A stretch of 64,000 bases of DNA from positions 1-64,000 of the forward strand of contig CM074149.1 in NCBI GenBank assembly GCA_037178625.1. Direction: 5' to 3'. The DNA is from Skeletonema tropicum (Eukaryota; Bacillariophyta; Thalassiosirophyceae; Thalassiosirales; Thalassiosiraceae). Positions 37,844 to 48,078 of this stretch are shown here, piece after piece. A program made the translations under genes and the position numbers. Numbering within the stretch: position 1 is the first letter of the stretch; each line of letters begins with the position of its first letter. Below the pieces are notes generated by a model, which had not been told where the DNA came from, searched no databases, and saw only the letters and a program-made list of their open reading frames with translations.

Positions 37844-39052
37844 ATGTCGATGAGACGCCACCATAAGCGTGTACGCCTAATCCAGCGCCGTTATTACCGC
37901 AAGGGACGACGCAAAGCACCTCCTGACCGGCCCCCAGGAGGAAAAAAGCTTCGGCTGCCCCGACCTCCCACTAGAACCTACAACTTCAACACTTTCCCAC
38001 CCACTGGCGACACCATTACCCTTTCAAAATACACCCTTTATATCCATTCTACGATGCTAGCCCTTTACGATCAGCGTCTTCCCCGCTACATTCAACATCG
38101 CAATTTCCTTCGTCAACAACGCATGCGCCATTATCGTCCTATCGGTCTTCGATACGAACATATCCTTCCTAAACATGCGTCTACTTCCACACCTACCCCC
38201 TCCCTTGCTGCACAAATATTCTCTGAGCAACTACATGAACAGCTCTCTTCCCAAGCAACCTCACCAACCATTCCTACTCATCTCCTCCCACCTGACCCTT
38301 CCCTTCATCCTCATTCAACCACATCAAGCCACCCTCCAACACCACCACCACTCCCCCTACCATCAAACCCACCTCTTCATTCTCCAATCTTCCACGCTTC
38401 TCACGTCCTTCTCGCGCTGTTGGCGCGCACCATCCAAAAATTTTTCGTGTCATGTGCTTTCCGGAAACATCAGCCACCTCCACCACCTCCACCACCCCCA
38501 CAACACCATTGCACAACTTCCACCACACGCTTTCTCATCACCATCCTTCTCCTTTCTTCAATCTGGTTTCAACTGACGCCACCAACACTTTTCTCACCAA
38601 AATCTCCTCTACACCATACCAATTCCTTTCACCACATAACCACATCACATGTTTTCACCTTCTCCAAAAACTCCCGTATTTCTGAAGCCTTCCATAATCG
38701 TCCATCTTCTCCGCCACCTCGTTCAGCAGACAATGATTCAACCACATCATCAACCAAAGGCAAAGGTCCACCCAAACTCAACGACGATGACATGAGCCTT
38801 TCTTACTCCATCAACATCGACTCCAACGAGACTGAGTTTTATGTCTCCTCTCCAGAACAACAAACAGTCGACTCATCAAACAAGCGCAACAAACATACAT
38901 CGTTTCCTCCCAGCCCTACTACTATGCAACCTCCTGCGCAACTCAGGCCCACGTTCAAATTGGCCCTCTACAACTACATCATGACGAAGGATGATGCCAG
39001 CCTTCACAAATGGTTCCAACTCTATCGTGGCAAATCGGCGCCCTCCCTCTAA
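37844..39052 (+). CDS. Retrotransposon ORF1, basic and proline-rich
   Basis: This 402-aa frame has a very basic N-terminus (MSMRRHHKRVRLIQRRYYRK), a long Pro/Ser/Thr/His-rich middle with a polyproline run, one hydrophobic stretch (around FLITILLLSSIWFQL) and an acidic Ser-rich end. A basic N-terminus is consistent with nucleic-acid binding, the usual role of ORF1 proteins in non-LTR elements, but I see no CCHC knuckle. ORF2 begins 43 bp before its stop in the -1 frame. That could be reinitiation, a frameshift during translation, or loss of frame in an originally single ORF. The ATG at 37844 is the first in frame after stops. Confidence 0.6.
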   Translation: MSMRRHHKRVRLIQRRYYRKGRRKAPPDRPPGGKKLRLPRPPTRTYNFNTFPPTGDTITLSKYTLYIHSTMLALYDQRLPRYIQHRNFLRQQRMRHYRPIGLRYEHILPKHASTSTPTPSLAAQIFSEQLHEQLSSQATSPTIPTHLLPPDPSLHPHSTTSSHPPTPPPLPLPSNPPLHSPIFHASHVLLALLARTIQKFFVSCAFRKHQPPPPPPPPPQHHCTTSTTRFLITILLLSSIWFQLTPPTLFSPKSPLHHTNSFHHITTSHVFTFSKNSRISEAFHNRPSSPPPRSADNDSTTSSTKGKGPPKLNDDDMSLSYSINIDSNETEFYVSSPEQQTVDSSNKRNKHTSFPPSPTTMQPPAQLRPTFKLALYNYIMTKDDASLHKWFQLYRGKSAPSL

Positions 39053-42000
39053 ACAACCCGTGGATGTGTCCATTTGTGCACTGCACCCAACATCAACACG
39101 CTGACAAGCCAAAAGGTTTCGAAAATGTATCGGCCTTGCAGCGACATTTGTCTGATGAACACATCCACGAACTCGATAAACTACCTTTGACTTTCCTTAA
39201 AGAAACCAACTTATCTGTCTGCCATCAATGTAAAAAACCAAAGTTATTCAACACTCCAAAGTCTCTACAAACCCATGTACTCTCCAAACACACCCCATCT
39301 AGAACGAAAACAAATCGTGACATCCTTACCAATTATTTATTCGACGAACCCACTAGCTCCTGCCAACACAATCATTGGGATGAAGCCCTCGACTGGCTTA
39401 ACTCCCACCAGTTTGAACCACCACCTTTCAGATCTACACTCCTACCTTGCGTCAAATGGCAACTTGAAGATTTATTACTAGACCTCCTTGAAGACATCAT
39501 CAAAGCAACCAACGAACTCAAGAAATCGCCACCCAAAACAAAAGCAACACTTCCAGCCTACAATGCCGACATAGCAGCAGGCCAACTTATTTACCTCTAC
39601 GAACAACTCATCCTTGCACCTACTACGCACAACAAAAGCGACTCTCTCACACAACTCATCAAACGTCGCATTAGACTTTTTCGATCCGGCCAACTTGAAG
39701 CATTATATGAAGAGTCACGCACAGTAACCTCCACCAGCCCTCAGAGTACATCTCTTGCCGATACAACCGAACAAAAACGGCGCCAACAACAATCAGCTCA
39801 AAAAGCAGCAGATGACGATGATTTTAAGAAAGCTACATCAAGATTATTAAAAGCCACACCTATTGCTCCAAATTCACCAGAGAACATCGAGATCTGTCAA
39901 CAACTCCATCCGCCCACTTTAGATTACCAGCCAACATTACCAAGAACTAGATCCCAAGTCTACACCAGCCCCATCACTTTCACCCCAGACGAAGTCACCA
40001 AATGCATTCGAAATCTCCCAAAAGGAAAAGCTTTAGGCATCCAAGGCGACTCATTAGACATGTTTGCACGCCTTGTCAAAAAACGAGTACCTCAACAACA
40101 CAAAAAGATGCAAACCTCCTCAACAGCGCAACATTTAGCAACCTTCTTTTCAAACATCGCAAACGCAAATTTTGGCAAACATGAGCGTAATCACATCAAC
40201 ACCATCTACTTCGTCGCTTTCCACAAGGATGTCAACAACCCAAAGAAGTTAAGACCCATCGGTGTCCCAAGTGCCATTCGCCGTATCACAGCAAACCTCC
40301 TCATTACCAAAAACAAGTCTGACTTTGCATCCTACCTTCTTCCATTCAACTATGCTATAGGAGTACAAGGAGGCATTTCCACTATTGTACACACCATGCG
40401 CCTTGGAGTTGAGAAATACATCTCCATACCTGAATCAACTGGCAACCTACCCACACGTGCACTTGTATCTTTAGACATCCGAAACATGTTCAATGCGGTA
40501 TCTAGAGACACAAGTTAAGAGAAATTATTGCACACGAGTTCCCTCATCTACTACCATTCACCAACATGCTCTACGAAGACTTCCATACAGCCAAATTCAA
40601 AGATGAAACCAACACATGGCAAGAATTCCGAGTAGAAGAAGGCTTCACCCAAGGCTGTCCACTTTCACCCCTATTCGCTGGAATCGTCCTCACTCACATC
40701 CTCCGACAAATCAATGCAGAACTAATGGAACGAGCCACCAAGCGACTTCAAAACAACCAACCACTCGACGACGGCAAAGGAGGAGCTCCCATCATAATGG
40801 CGTATGTCGACGACACCAACTGCCTTTTACCAATCGAAGATGTACATTTCTTTCTACAACGTTTCAAAGATCTCGGGATCCCACTTGGAGCTGTTATGAA
40901 CACAGACAAAACAAGAATTATGACTACCACCTCCGGCCATTCTGTTCTTCACGCTCACTTTCAATCCAACTCCTCTATCGCACAAGATCTCCAAGAAGCA
41001 ATCTCACTTTATTCCACCAAAGACTCTGTAATGTATGAAGAAACAAACGGCCTTCGCATTTTAGGCTCTCCAATAGGTTCGCCATCATTCCAAAAAGCAT
41101 TCATCACCGACTATCTCCAGAAGATACAAACTGACGCCGACAACCTCCTAAACGGCCTCGACAACGACCAAACCATCATCCAACTCGACAGACAATGCAC
41201 ATCTCAACGCCTAAATCATCTCTTTCCAGCCGATGTTTATGCTCATGCTCATACTTCCATTTGCATCGGAGAAGCTTGGGATACATGGGATAGTCTCACT
41301 GCCAGAGCATTCGACAATATCAATGCACACATCATCAAATCCATTACCAACAAAGACACAGTACCTACCCACTCACAACTCCTAATGAACATGAGCACAA
41401 AAATGGGAGGACTCGGCCTCAACACTCCAAGAGACAAAGCCATTCCAGCTTCAATTCTAGCAACCAAAGGAACACTCAACACAATCTATAATGGAGTATT
41501 TCTTGGACCGAAGCGCACAAGATTTATGCTACCCGACTCAATCACATCACTCTATGCAAATAGAGAGACCAATCCATCTACCACCTTCCAAATCTTCAAC
41601 AAATTTGCACCGGCAATAGCAAAGATATGCACCGGAGATGATACAGCTCAAGGAATATCAACCTTCATCAATAATACACCACTACAAAAATGCCATGATA
41701 TTATCAACAAGGAAGCATCCTCTCGCCTAAGTGGAAAAATGATCAATTACCTTCCAAACGACAGCACACACAACATCGCAGAAATCATCGACGGCAAGAT
41801 GGGACAAGGACTTTTGGACCTTCCAAGAAGCGATGAAGAAAATAGACAAGACAACCGCCTTTTCAGATTCAACCTCCTCCGCTGTTTACGTATGAACATT
41901 TGGGAAACAACAGAACAACTCAAATGCCCCTTCTGCAAACAAGACTTCGATACAAAAGGAGACCATCTATATCAATGCAGCTACCTCAGCAAACAATTCA

Positions 42001-42959
42001 AAACGAAGATGCACAACAAATGGAGAGATATGTGGCACAAAGAGATGGAAACACTCATTCCCTTCATCCAACTCACAGACACAAAAATCTGTAAAGAAAC
42101 TACAGGCTTAGTCCGCAGCATCAAAAAATCCAACATTAAACCATTCGACACCCATTTCAACCTCCCAATAGTATCAAACGAGAACCACTTCAGATGCAAA
42201 CTATCTAAAATTGGATTTGACATGGTCACATGCAACTCTGACACTTGCCCTTCTCCATCCCGAGGTGGAAGTAACGCTAAATCAAACAATATCGTCGCGT
42301 CACTCCTTTCGGCAGAGAAGATCAAGTTTCAAAGAGGCAGAGGTTCAAATGCATCACGCACCGACAGCTCATCACAAATAACACTCACCGGAGAACAAAT
42401 CATCGGAGAACTTTACTCAGATAACATGCAACTACTTCCTTTTGCAATCAGCCCACTAGGACTCTTCGGACCTACAATTAATTACTTCCTATACGGCACA
42501 CCTCCACCCAGCGACTACAAAACACTCCACAACATCGACAAGTCCAACTTTCCAAACGCATCCAACATGGCTCACCAAGCATTCACTAGAACCCCATCAA
42601 ACATCTTAGAACGAGCTGATTCAATTTGGAAATCGAAACAACGAAACTACCATTATGGAGGATCCTACAAAAGCCCAGATCCAAGCACCTACTACACACA
42701 AATATTCGGGAGAACGGTTTGTAAGGCAAACGGCTCAGCAGGACTAGCTGCCATTCAAGCACTTTATGAGAGCAACAATGGCCCGATAACAGCGTCGTCA
42801 CTTAATGATGACCAAATTTCATATTTATTATACAGTACAGGTGGCAGATCTACTTCACAAAGAAGTAGCTCTCAGTCGACTCAAGAGTCGTCTCAGCCCC
42901 CCCAAAAGCGAAGGCGTATCCACGATTCTTTTCTTGTTTGCAATACCAGTGATACGTAG
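39010..42959 (+). pseudogene. Retrotransposon ORF2: C2H2 fingers, reverse transcriptase, CCHC finger; one frameshift
   Basis: The first part (39010-40518, 502 aa) has two C2H2 fingers (C20, C25, H46, H51 and C71, C74, H89, H94), then RT motifs LRPIGVPSAIRR and LDIRNMFNAVSR. A dinucleotide AC seems duplicated at 40508-40511 and throws the frame, giving a stop at 40516. The second part (40566-42959, 797 aa from its first ATG) carries QGCPLSPLF (about residues 29-37), the catalytic AYVDD (79-83), GGLGLNTP, a CCHC-type finger (C454, C457, H467, C471) and a C-terminal LLPFAISPLGLFGP (about 622-635). That last piece resembles the end of restriction-like endonuclease domains. The PD...K residues of such a nuclease are not clearly identifiable. 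Apart from the 2-bp shift the reading frame is open over about 1,300 codons, so the copy is young or the shift is a sequencing error. Confidence 0.85.
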
Positions 42960-43018
42960 TTTACCGTAGCACAGAAATAACCTAAAGCCCCACACACTCA
43001 CGACCATAGCCATAGGTA

Positions 43019-43142
43019 CATATATTATGAAATGATCATATTATCAACTTCTTCGTACTGCCACCACACAGACCCAAACGCAGAATGGAAAGATATCCGA
43101 TCTGCCATGAAGGCAAAAACGCGTGGACTCAAGTGCAGCACT
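43019..43142 (+). repeat. Duplicated intron-end/exon-start segment, copy 2
   Basis: This is the counterpart of 35908-36025. It includes the polypyrimidine/acceptor-like CCACCACACAG and then ACCCAAACGCAGAATGGAAAG. No copy of exon 1 of gene A lies upstream; the retrotransposon tail abuts instead. Similarity ends at 43142. Confidence 0.92.
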
Positions 43143-44472
43143 TGTCCTATGATTATCCCGATTACGGAGCTGGCAGTGACGATAACATTCTCTGTTGTGT
43201 GTTCCCTTGGTTGTTTAAGAACAAGTCAAACGACGCTGCCGAGAATGGTGATGACGTAGAGACCGAAAATAGAGATGACCCGACAAGTACATCACCAGAT
43301 GACTCAATTACTGTCGATGCAGTTGGACCAACCTCATCATTTGGTGCTGAAGAAAGTGTTGTTTCACCTACAGAGAAAGCGCAACACTCTCCTGAAGAGA
43401 CCCTGACAAGTGCTGCTAGCACCATGTCTGATCATGAAAAGCCATCTAGTCCTGAAAAGCTACCTAGTCCTGAAAAGCCATCAAGTCCTAAGGATGTGCA
43501 GTCCAGGTCCAGTGGTGACACAAGTGAAGCTTCCACCGCTTCGTCTACTTCTGTTGATAGTCCGATGCCGTGCAGCAAGATCTGTCCCGATACAAAATCC
43601 GTCAGTGTTCCTGAGCCAACTAAAAGCGAGGAGGAGAAGAAGGAATCCCCTGTGAGGGTGAGGAAAGGCATCTTGAAGAAGCGAACCATATCTGTTATAC
43701 CTTCGACAATGATGTCTTCAAAACAAGCAGATGATATTTCCTCGGAACGTCACTTGTTTCCTTCCTATAGTCCGAGTTCGGAAAGTAAAAAGAAATCAAT
43801 CAATTTCAACCCCATGGCACGCGTGCTAACTATTGCCTCCCGGAAGGACTTTTCTCTGAGCCATAAGTGTCAAGTGTGGTGGCAGAAACATGGCTACGAC
43901 GAATTTAAAAAGACTGGCCGTTTGTTTCCAAGGCAATGGAGTGTGGAGGTAGTGAAATTTGGTTGGCTTCAAGTAATGCGTGGGGTAAGAGTCAGAGTCG
44001 ACAAAATGCAAACAAAGATAAAACATCGGCTGGCCGAGATGATTCTGATGAGTACAACAAGGCGCTATCACTATCAAAATATGTCGGTGAAGAGAACAAA
44101 GACGATGACAGTGGTGATGACTTTGGTAACAAGTGGTGGTGTGAGTTTGGGCATTCTCGTCGAGACCTTGAACTTATCGCCTCCGCTTCTGAGGGTAAGG
44201 CTCGGCAGCAATCCGTGCTACTTTCAATACGGATGACGCTGGAAGAACAGAGACGGCAACGAGCAACAAGAACTAAGGACCTCAACAAGTTGCGTAATGT
44301 GTCCATGCAATACACTTCTTGGGCTCGAGATCTGGCGCTAGCAGCAGGAACTGCGGATGCAGAATTAGTGTCCTCAAACTTCAACAATGCTGCCAAATGC
44401 CGTGCTCACCACTTTGCCAAGCTGTTGCGCGTAAACACAGATTTGGATTTGTACTCAGCCGATGTAAAATAA
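43085..44472 (+). pseudogene. Gene B: Ser/Pro-rich protein with conserved C-terminal region, 1-nt frameshift
   Basis: From the ATG at 43085 (good context, CAGAATGG) the frame reads MERYPICHEGKNAWTQVQHL, then a Ser/Pro/Glu-rich linker with SPEK repeats, then INFNPMARVLTIASRKDF and CQVWWQKHGYDEFKKTGRL. At about 43921-43930 the frame jumps: the continuation AMECGGSEIWLASSNAWGKS lies one frame over and runs through SVLLSIRMTLEEQRRQR to a stop at 44470-44472. One missing base explains this, either a real mutation or an error. The C-terminal half is compositionally protein-like and I loosely recall similar unnamed proteins from diatoms. No known domain. Alternatively a very short intron could bridge the shift, but I see no GT-AG pair that does so cleanly. 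Confidence 0.65.
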
Positions 44473-44482
44473 TATAGACGTA

Positions 44483-44640
44483 CTTTAGATTAGCCCTCTA
44501 GGGGCAAAATTATGACTAACCAACATGTGTGCTGCGTCGTCAGTATTGGTACTTCATATAGCCTCCACAGCTGTTTCTCAGATCGCCCTCCAAGCCAGAA
44601 GACCTGAGTGGTCTCCTGGCCAGGATTAGTTCACATATGC
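44483..44640 (-). mobile_element. Truncated SINE-like fragment, relative of 55228-55545
   Basis: On the plus strand GTACTTTAGATTAGCCCTCTA and GGGGCAAAATTAT, then TCTCAGATCGCCCTCCAAGC and CCAGGATTAG, parallel the 3' and middle parts of the SINE at 55228-55545 in the same order and orientation. The tRNA-like head is absent. It begins 10 bp after the stop of gene B and may form part of its 3' end. Confidence 0.4.
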
Positions 44641-44716
44641 TTGTATTACGTCTTCGATTTCTCGAGTTCGTTGAGGACAGCGTCCTTCCTCGGCTGTCCT
44701 TTCTCACGATGCAATA

Positions 44717-45490
44717 CTACTCTATTAGCGTTAGCGTGTTCCTCGGCTTCATCAGCCACACGCTGTCGTTGAGGTGGCGGTGGTGGTGGGCCGAATGCAT
44801 TGAAGATAAACGATAGAGTTCCTTGACCTTTCTTTCGTTATATTCTTCTTGCGTCTCGACCGCTTGTCTCCCTATCTTGAGGTGATGCACCCACAATCGC
44901 CTAGTAGCCAAATCCATATTGCTTATTTCGTCAATACTATGATTTGCCCACCGTTGGTGAAAGCCTGGCGGCAACTCCTCTCGATGTTGGTTGTACCATA
45001 CCAATTGTTCTACTAAATGTGCACTCTCTATCTGCTTGTCAAATGACTGGGATCCATGAGCTAGTCTATTTCGCTCTCGCTCATGCCACTGTGCCACTGC
45101 GGTAGTGCAACTTCATACCAGATCAATTTTTGGAATTGATAGAACTGCTGGTGGGCGTCTCCGTGATAAGTACTTTCTAATGCTCGATACCATTCTTTAA
45201 CCAGATATCCTCTGAAGAAATCATCCCAACCGAGGTCACTTTGCGCTTCCAGTGCTGCTTTACCCTCGGGTGATCCTGATGTGGTTCGAATCTCGCCTCC
45301 GTTTGCATACTGTTCTACCAAGTCCGCCACTCTGAGTAGTATTCTTTTTGATATTTTCCGGAGTCCTTTCTTCCGGATCGCTGCTATTATTTCAGCACGT
45401 TTCGCAGCCATCTCAGGGTGGGAACATTGGAACACGTGTGCTATTGTTTCGTCATCGCACTGCGTACAGGTACAGTTCGGGCACTGCGCT
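44717..45490 (-). pseudogene. Retroelement ORF2 C-terminus with Cys/His finger
   Basis: The frame begins CPNCTCTQCDDETIAHVFQC (C-x2-C-x1-C-x2-C, then H and C) and goes on through GLRKISKRILLRVADLVEQY and LGWDDFFRGYLVKEWYRALE. At 45084-45099 the 8-mer TGCCACTG is present twice in tandem, shifting the frame. The continuation is WHERERNRLAHG and later DLATRRLWVHHLKIGRQAVE, ending at 44717. The 8-bp duplication is a clear inactivating event. No nuclease motif is visible in this tail. Confidence 0.65.
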
Positions 45491-45499
45491 ACTTGTGTC

Positions 45500-46014
45500 T
45501 CATGTTGCTTCTTGCTTCACGTGATTCACTGGGAGGAGGCCATGCATTAGTTTGCAGGTAAATCGCTGCTGGCTAAGGGTGCTTTTCCGTCTCACTTCCC
45601 CTATCGTCATCCAATACACATTGTCATATTGCTCGTATGTCCATCCATGTCTCCGTTTGATATATTGTCGGAGGATTGGTTCACGACGCCGACGCGCTTC
45701 ATTGACGTGACTTCGCATCCCGGCTGTGATCCACTTGTTCCCTATTCGCAAAACTGCTTTTGATCCCTTGTAAGGCATCTGTAATATTTCATGCTCGGGT
45801 GGTAGTTGGTCGGGGTTCTCAATGGCACCTGCCGTCGTTTCTCCCGCTAGTTCATCGCACGCAATGTTGATCAATGCGTTGTCATCCAAGTCTTTCTCTT
45901 TTCCCAATGCACTTTCCGTGGTTTCTAATGAATCGCAATCGCAGTCACTTTCATGCGTTTCCTTCTTCTTTTTGGCAGTTACAGCGTATCTTGGTGTCCT
46001 CGGACGTGCTTACT
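45500..46014 (-). pseudogene. Retroelement ORF2: end of RNase H and linker
   Basis: Starting near 46014 the minus strand gives SKHVRGHQDT, the conserved C-terminal His region of RNase H, which soon hits a stop. After a frame change it continues as LDDNALINIACDELAGE, IRNKWITAG-like sequence and RREPILRQYIKRRHGWTYEQ, to a stop at 45500. The order RGHQD, then LN(x)CDELA, is characteristic of RNase H tails in retroelements. At least two frame breaks are present. Confidence 0.6.
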
Positions 46015-46119
46015 GATTACTCCAAATGGTACCTTCTGCCTTAGATGCTGTATTGCCAACAGCAACAGAAGATCTCCTTCGGGCTGTATTGTGTGTCCCG
46101 ACCTGTCTTCAATGGCCGA

Positions 46120-46722
46120 TTACTCGTAGAAGCACCTGACTCATTATCAAACCATTGCGTAGGTAATATCTTCGTCTGGTCCCAATTCTATTCCAAGATA
46201 TTGTATGTGGTACAGGTACAGCGCTCTATACAACCCTTCCAATTCCGCTCGCTACGAGTTGACTGAGCTGACATTTGTCATTAAAAATCATGCCTTGACA
46301 CACTCGCTTTGATTGGATGGGATGATCCATGCTGCCGCCGCTACATTATGCACTCGAAGGACAGAACCATCACTACCTGTCTTCTTTGGCTTCATTTCCG
46401 TGCCAGGAAAGTGTGTATTTTCGGTCACAACATATCCCGGCGGCTTAGCTTCCCGCAGTTGTTGTTGTGCCATCTGATAAAAGGACGGCGAGGCCATACG
46501 CCCTCTCATCTACTCTGTCATTTTCATCGGGTAGCACTCTAGCGGTATATCGTTGACTTCACATTCAAATTTGTAGAACCCACTTTGCACTGATGGTTGT
46601 TGTTGTTCTGTTAGCTTCTGAATAAAGCATTCAATTGGCTGTTGTTCTCCTCGTTTGTAGATCACCCCCTTTCCTCGGTAGTTATCATACCATGTGTTCC
46701 GTTTCACCGGAAACAACTGCAA
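46120..46722 (-). pseudogene. Retroelement ORF2: RNase H core, broken
   Basis: Minus-strand frames read WYDNYRGKGVIYKRGEQQ (46510-46722), then TGSDGSVLRVHNVAAAAWII (46288-46509), then RAELEGLYRALYLYHIQYLG and finally QWFDNESGAS near 46141-46155. With RGHQD downstream, these supply the D, E, D and H positions expected of an RNase H. Stops (for example after VNS near 46262) and shifts separate them, so this copy is dead. Confidence 0.65.
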
Positions 46723-46805
46723 AACATTGTATTCACTTTGGCCTTCACTGCTCCACGTCCAAAAATCTCAAATAATAGCATTTGCATCCTGCTCATTTTT
46801 TAGGC

Positions 46806-46900
46806 AAACTTTATTCTAGCTATTCCGGTGATAGAGTAGGGATTTGTATTTCTGGTGCAGAAAAACAAGTCCCTCTATTGCACCGGAATGCCCAAAGTTT
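46806..46900. repeat. Imperfect inverted repeat, about 35-bp arms
   Basis: AAACTTT...ATTCCGGTGATAGAGTAGGGA on the left pairs with TCCCTCTATTGCACCGGAAT...AAAGTTT on the right across a loop of about 30 bases. It may be the core of a small foldback element. Confidence 0.7.
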
Positions 46901-47101
46901 AGTTTAGGCACAAAAGCTTAGTGGAGCATGCTGTACTATTGAGAATTGAGATAGCAAGGGCAAAGTAAGGAGTAAACAAGGCATCGCATCGGCTACAAAT
47001 ATTACGATAGCGATAGATGCGATAACATCATCTACCATCCCAGATTTTTTGGGTGCTTTCTTCTATTTATTGTACAGGGAAGTAACTGAAGTAACGCGAA
47101 C

Positions 47102-47275
47102 TAAACCCCCCTGGTCAGCTTAGACCCCCCCTCCAAATCACAAATCAAGGAATTTTTAGACCCCCCTCCTTGTTTCTACTAGTAGCTACTAGGGAATTAG
47201 TATGTGACTATTCCGAAAGTCAGACCCCCCTCTATATAGAGCAGACTAGCCAAAATTTTTAGACTCCCCGGGGGG
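47102..47275. repeat. Dispersed C-rich motif, five copies
   Basis: Variants of AGACCCCCCTC occur at about 47103, 47121, 47157, 47222 and 47261 at irregular 18-65 bp spacing, ending in CCCCGGGGGGCC. A perfect 14-bp palindrome CTAGTAGCTACTAG lies among them (47179-47192). No gene is apparent. Confidence 0.7.
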
Positions 47276-47691
47276 CCGCGAAGATGGCCACCTAGTGGTT
47301 ACCCGTCGAGACTATAGGACTATGAGGACTATGAATATCTCCACGAATTCCTCTGTGGCCTTGGTACCCAAAAAAATGGACTATGATTTGGACTATGAAT
47401 CTTCAGAGCGGCAATCGTACATAGGAATTAGTAATATTTAATGCCGTCATCCATCATCAAAACTTTTCTCACCATGGTATCATAGTCCCTCCTACGGTGG
47501 CTGATACATCAACACGGAAGATAATTTATTGACAAAACCTCTGTAGACAATAGCGGTATTGGTGTTCTATTGAATAGTGTCATTTGCTAGAAACGATTAT
47601 TAGATTATCCACAGAAAATGAATGACTCCCTACATATAAAAATGAACGACCCTATCCCATATCGAACGACTATTTCAAACTTGCATTCCTC

Positions 47692-47853
47692 CTAGGTCTT
47701 CTTTTGTGGAGAAGGAGACTCTTCCTTCGACGCATTTCTCTTGCGTCTCTGCGGTGTTGAAGGAGACTCTTGCACTTGCTCCTCCTTCCACAATTTCAAC
47801 TCTTTGGCATCGTCATGTGCTCTGCGCTCCTTTCCGTCAAGCCTCCCAAACAA
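47692..47853 (-). CDS. Basic C-terminal coding fragment inside the 47291-49025 element
   Basis: The minus strand reads LFGRLDGKERRAHDDAKELK, continues with Lys/Glu-rich sequence and ends SPSPQKKT with a stop at 47692-47694. It is open for only 53 codons and begins just after a stop, so it is an exon or remnant. Composition (Arg/Lys/Ser/Pro) suits a nuclear-protein C-terminus. Lying downstream of the 48079-48666 gene on the same strand, it could be the final exon of the same transposase gene, but no splice path was confirmed. Confidence 0.3.
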   Translation of the reverse strand: MFGRLDGKERRAHDDAKELKLWKEEQVQESPSTPQRRKRNASKEESPSPQKKT

Positions 47854-48078
47854 TCATCCAAACCCTTTACATGGTTGGAGCCACAGCACTATTTTGGCAT
47901 TAATTACCTCCCAAACAACCATCCAAACTCTTTACGTTCCAACCATGTTAATATTCTAGCAAAATATTAACATTGAACTTCAACCATCGACGTATAACTT
48001 GTTTTGACGTATCATTGCCTGGGACGATGATCCGGAATGTCAACTGAGCACATAGCATTATGCACAGATCGATAATAT

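Larger units (their letters stand above)
37844..43018 (+). mobile_element. Non-LTR retrotransposon, nearly intact
   Basis: ORF1 (37844-39052) is followed by a zinc-finger/reverse-transcriptase ORF2 (39010-42959) overlapping it by 43 bp, and then by a short 3' tail. No long terminal repeats are seen. The arrangement of N-terminal C2H2 fingers, RT and a downstream C-x2-C-x9-H-x3-C finger is that of non-LTR elements with a restriction-like endonuclease (R2/CRE/NeSL-like). No apurinic endonuclease domain is visible. The 3' end appears to fall near 43018, because from 43019 the sequence matches the intron of gene A. A similar 3' tail recurs at 55565-55600. Target-site duplications were not identified. 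Confidence 0.85.
44641..46730 (-). mobile_element. Degenerate non-LTR retrotransposon 3' half (RNase H and C-terminal finger)
   Basis: On the minus strand, reading from 46722 down, decayed frames give an RNase H domain, a cysteine-rich finger and a long helical C-terminal region, typical of the 3' half of ORF2 in RNase-H-bearing non-LTR elements. Several stops and frameshifts interrupt it. The RT part is missing above 46722. It is a different family from the 37844-43018 element, which has no RNase H. Confidence 0.75.

Noticed and set aside
47741..47970. Plus-strand frames opposite the Lys/Glu-rich fragment
   Set aside because: Three overlapping frames with no motif. The minus-strand reading is more protein-like.
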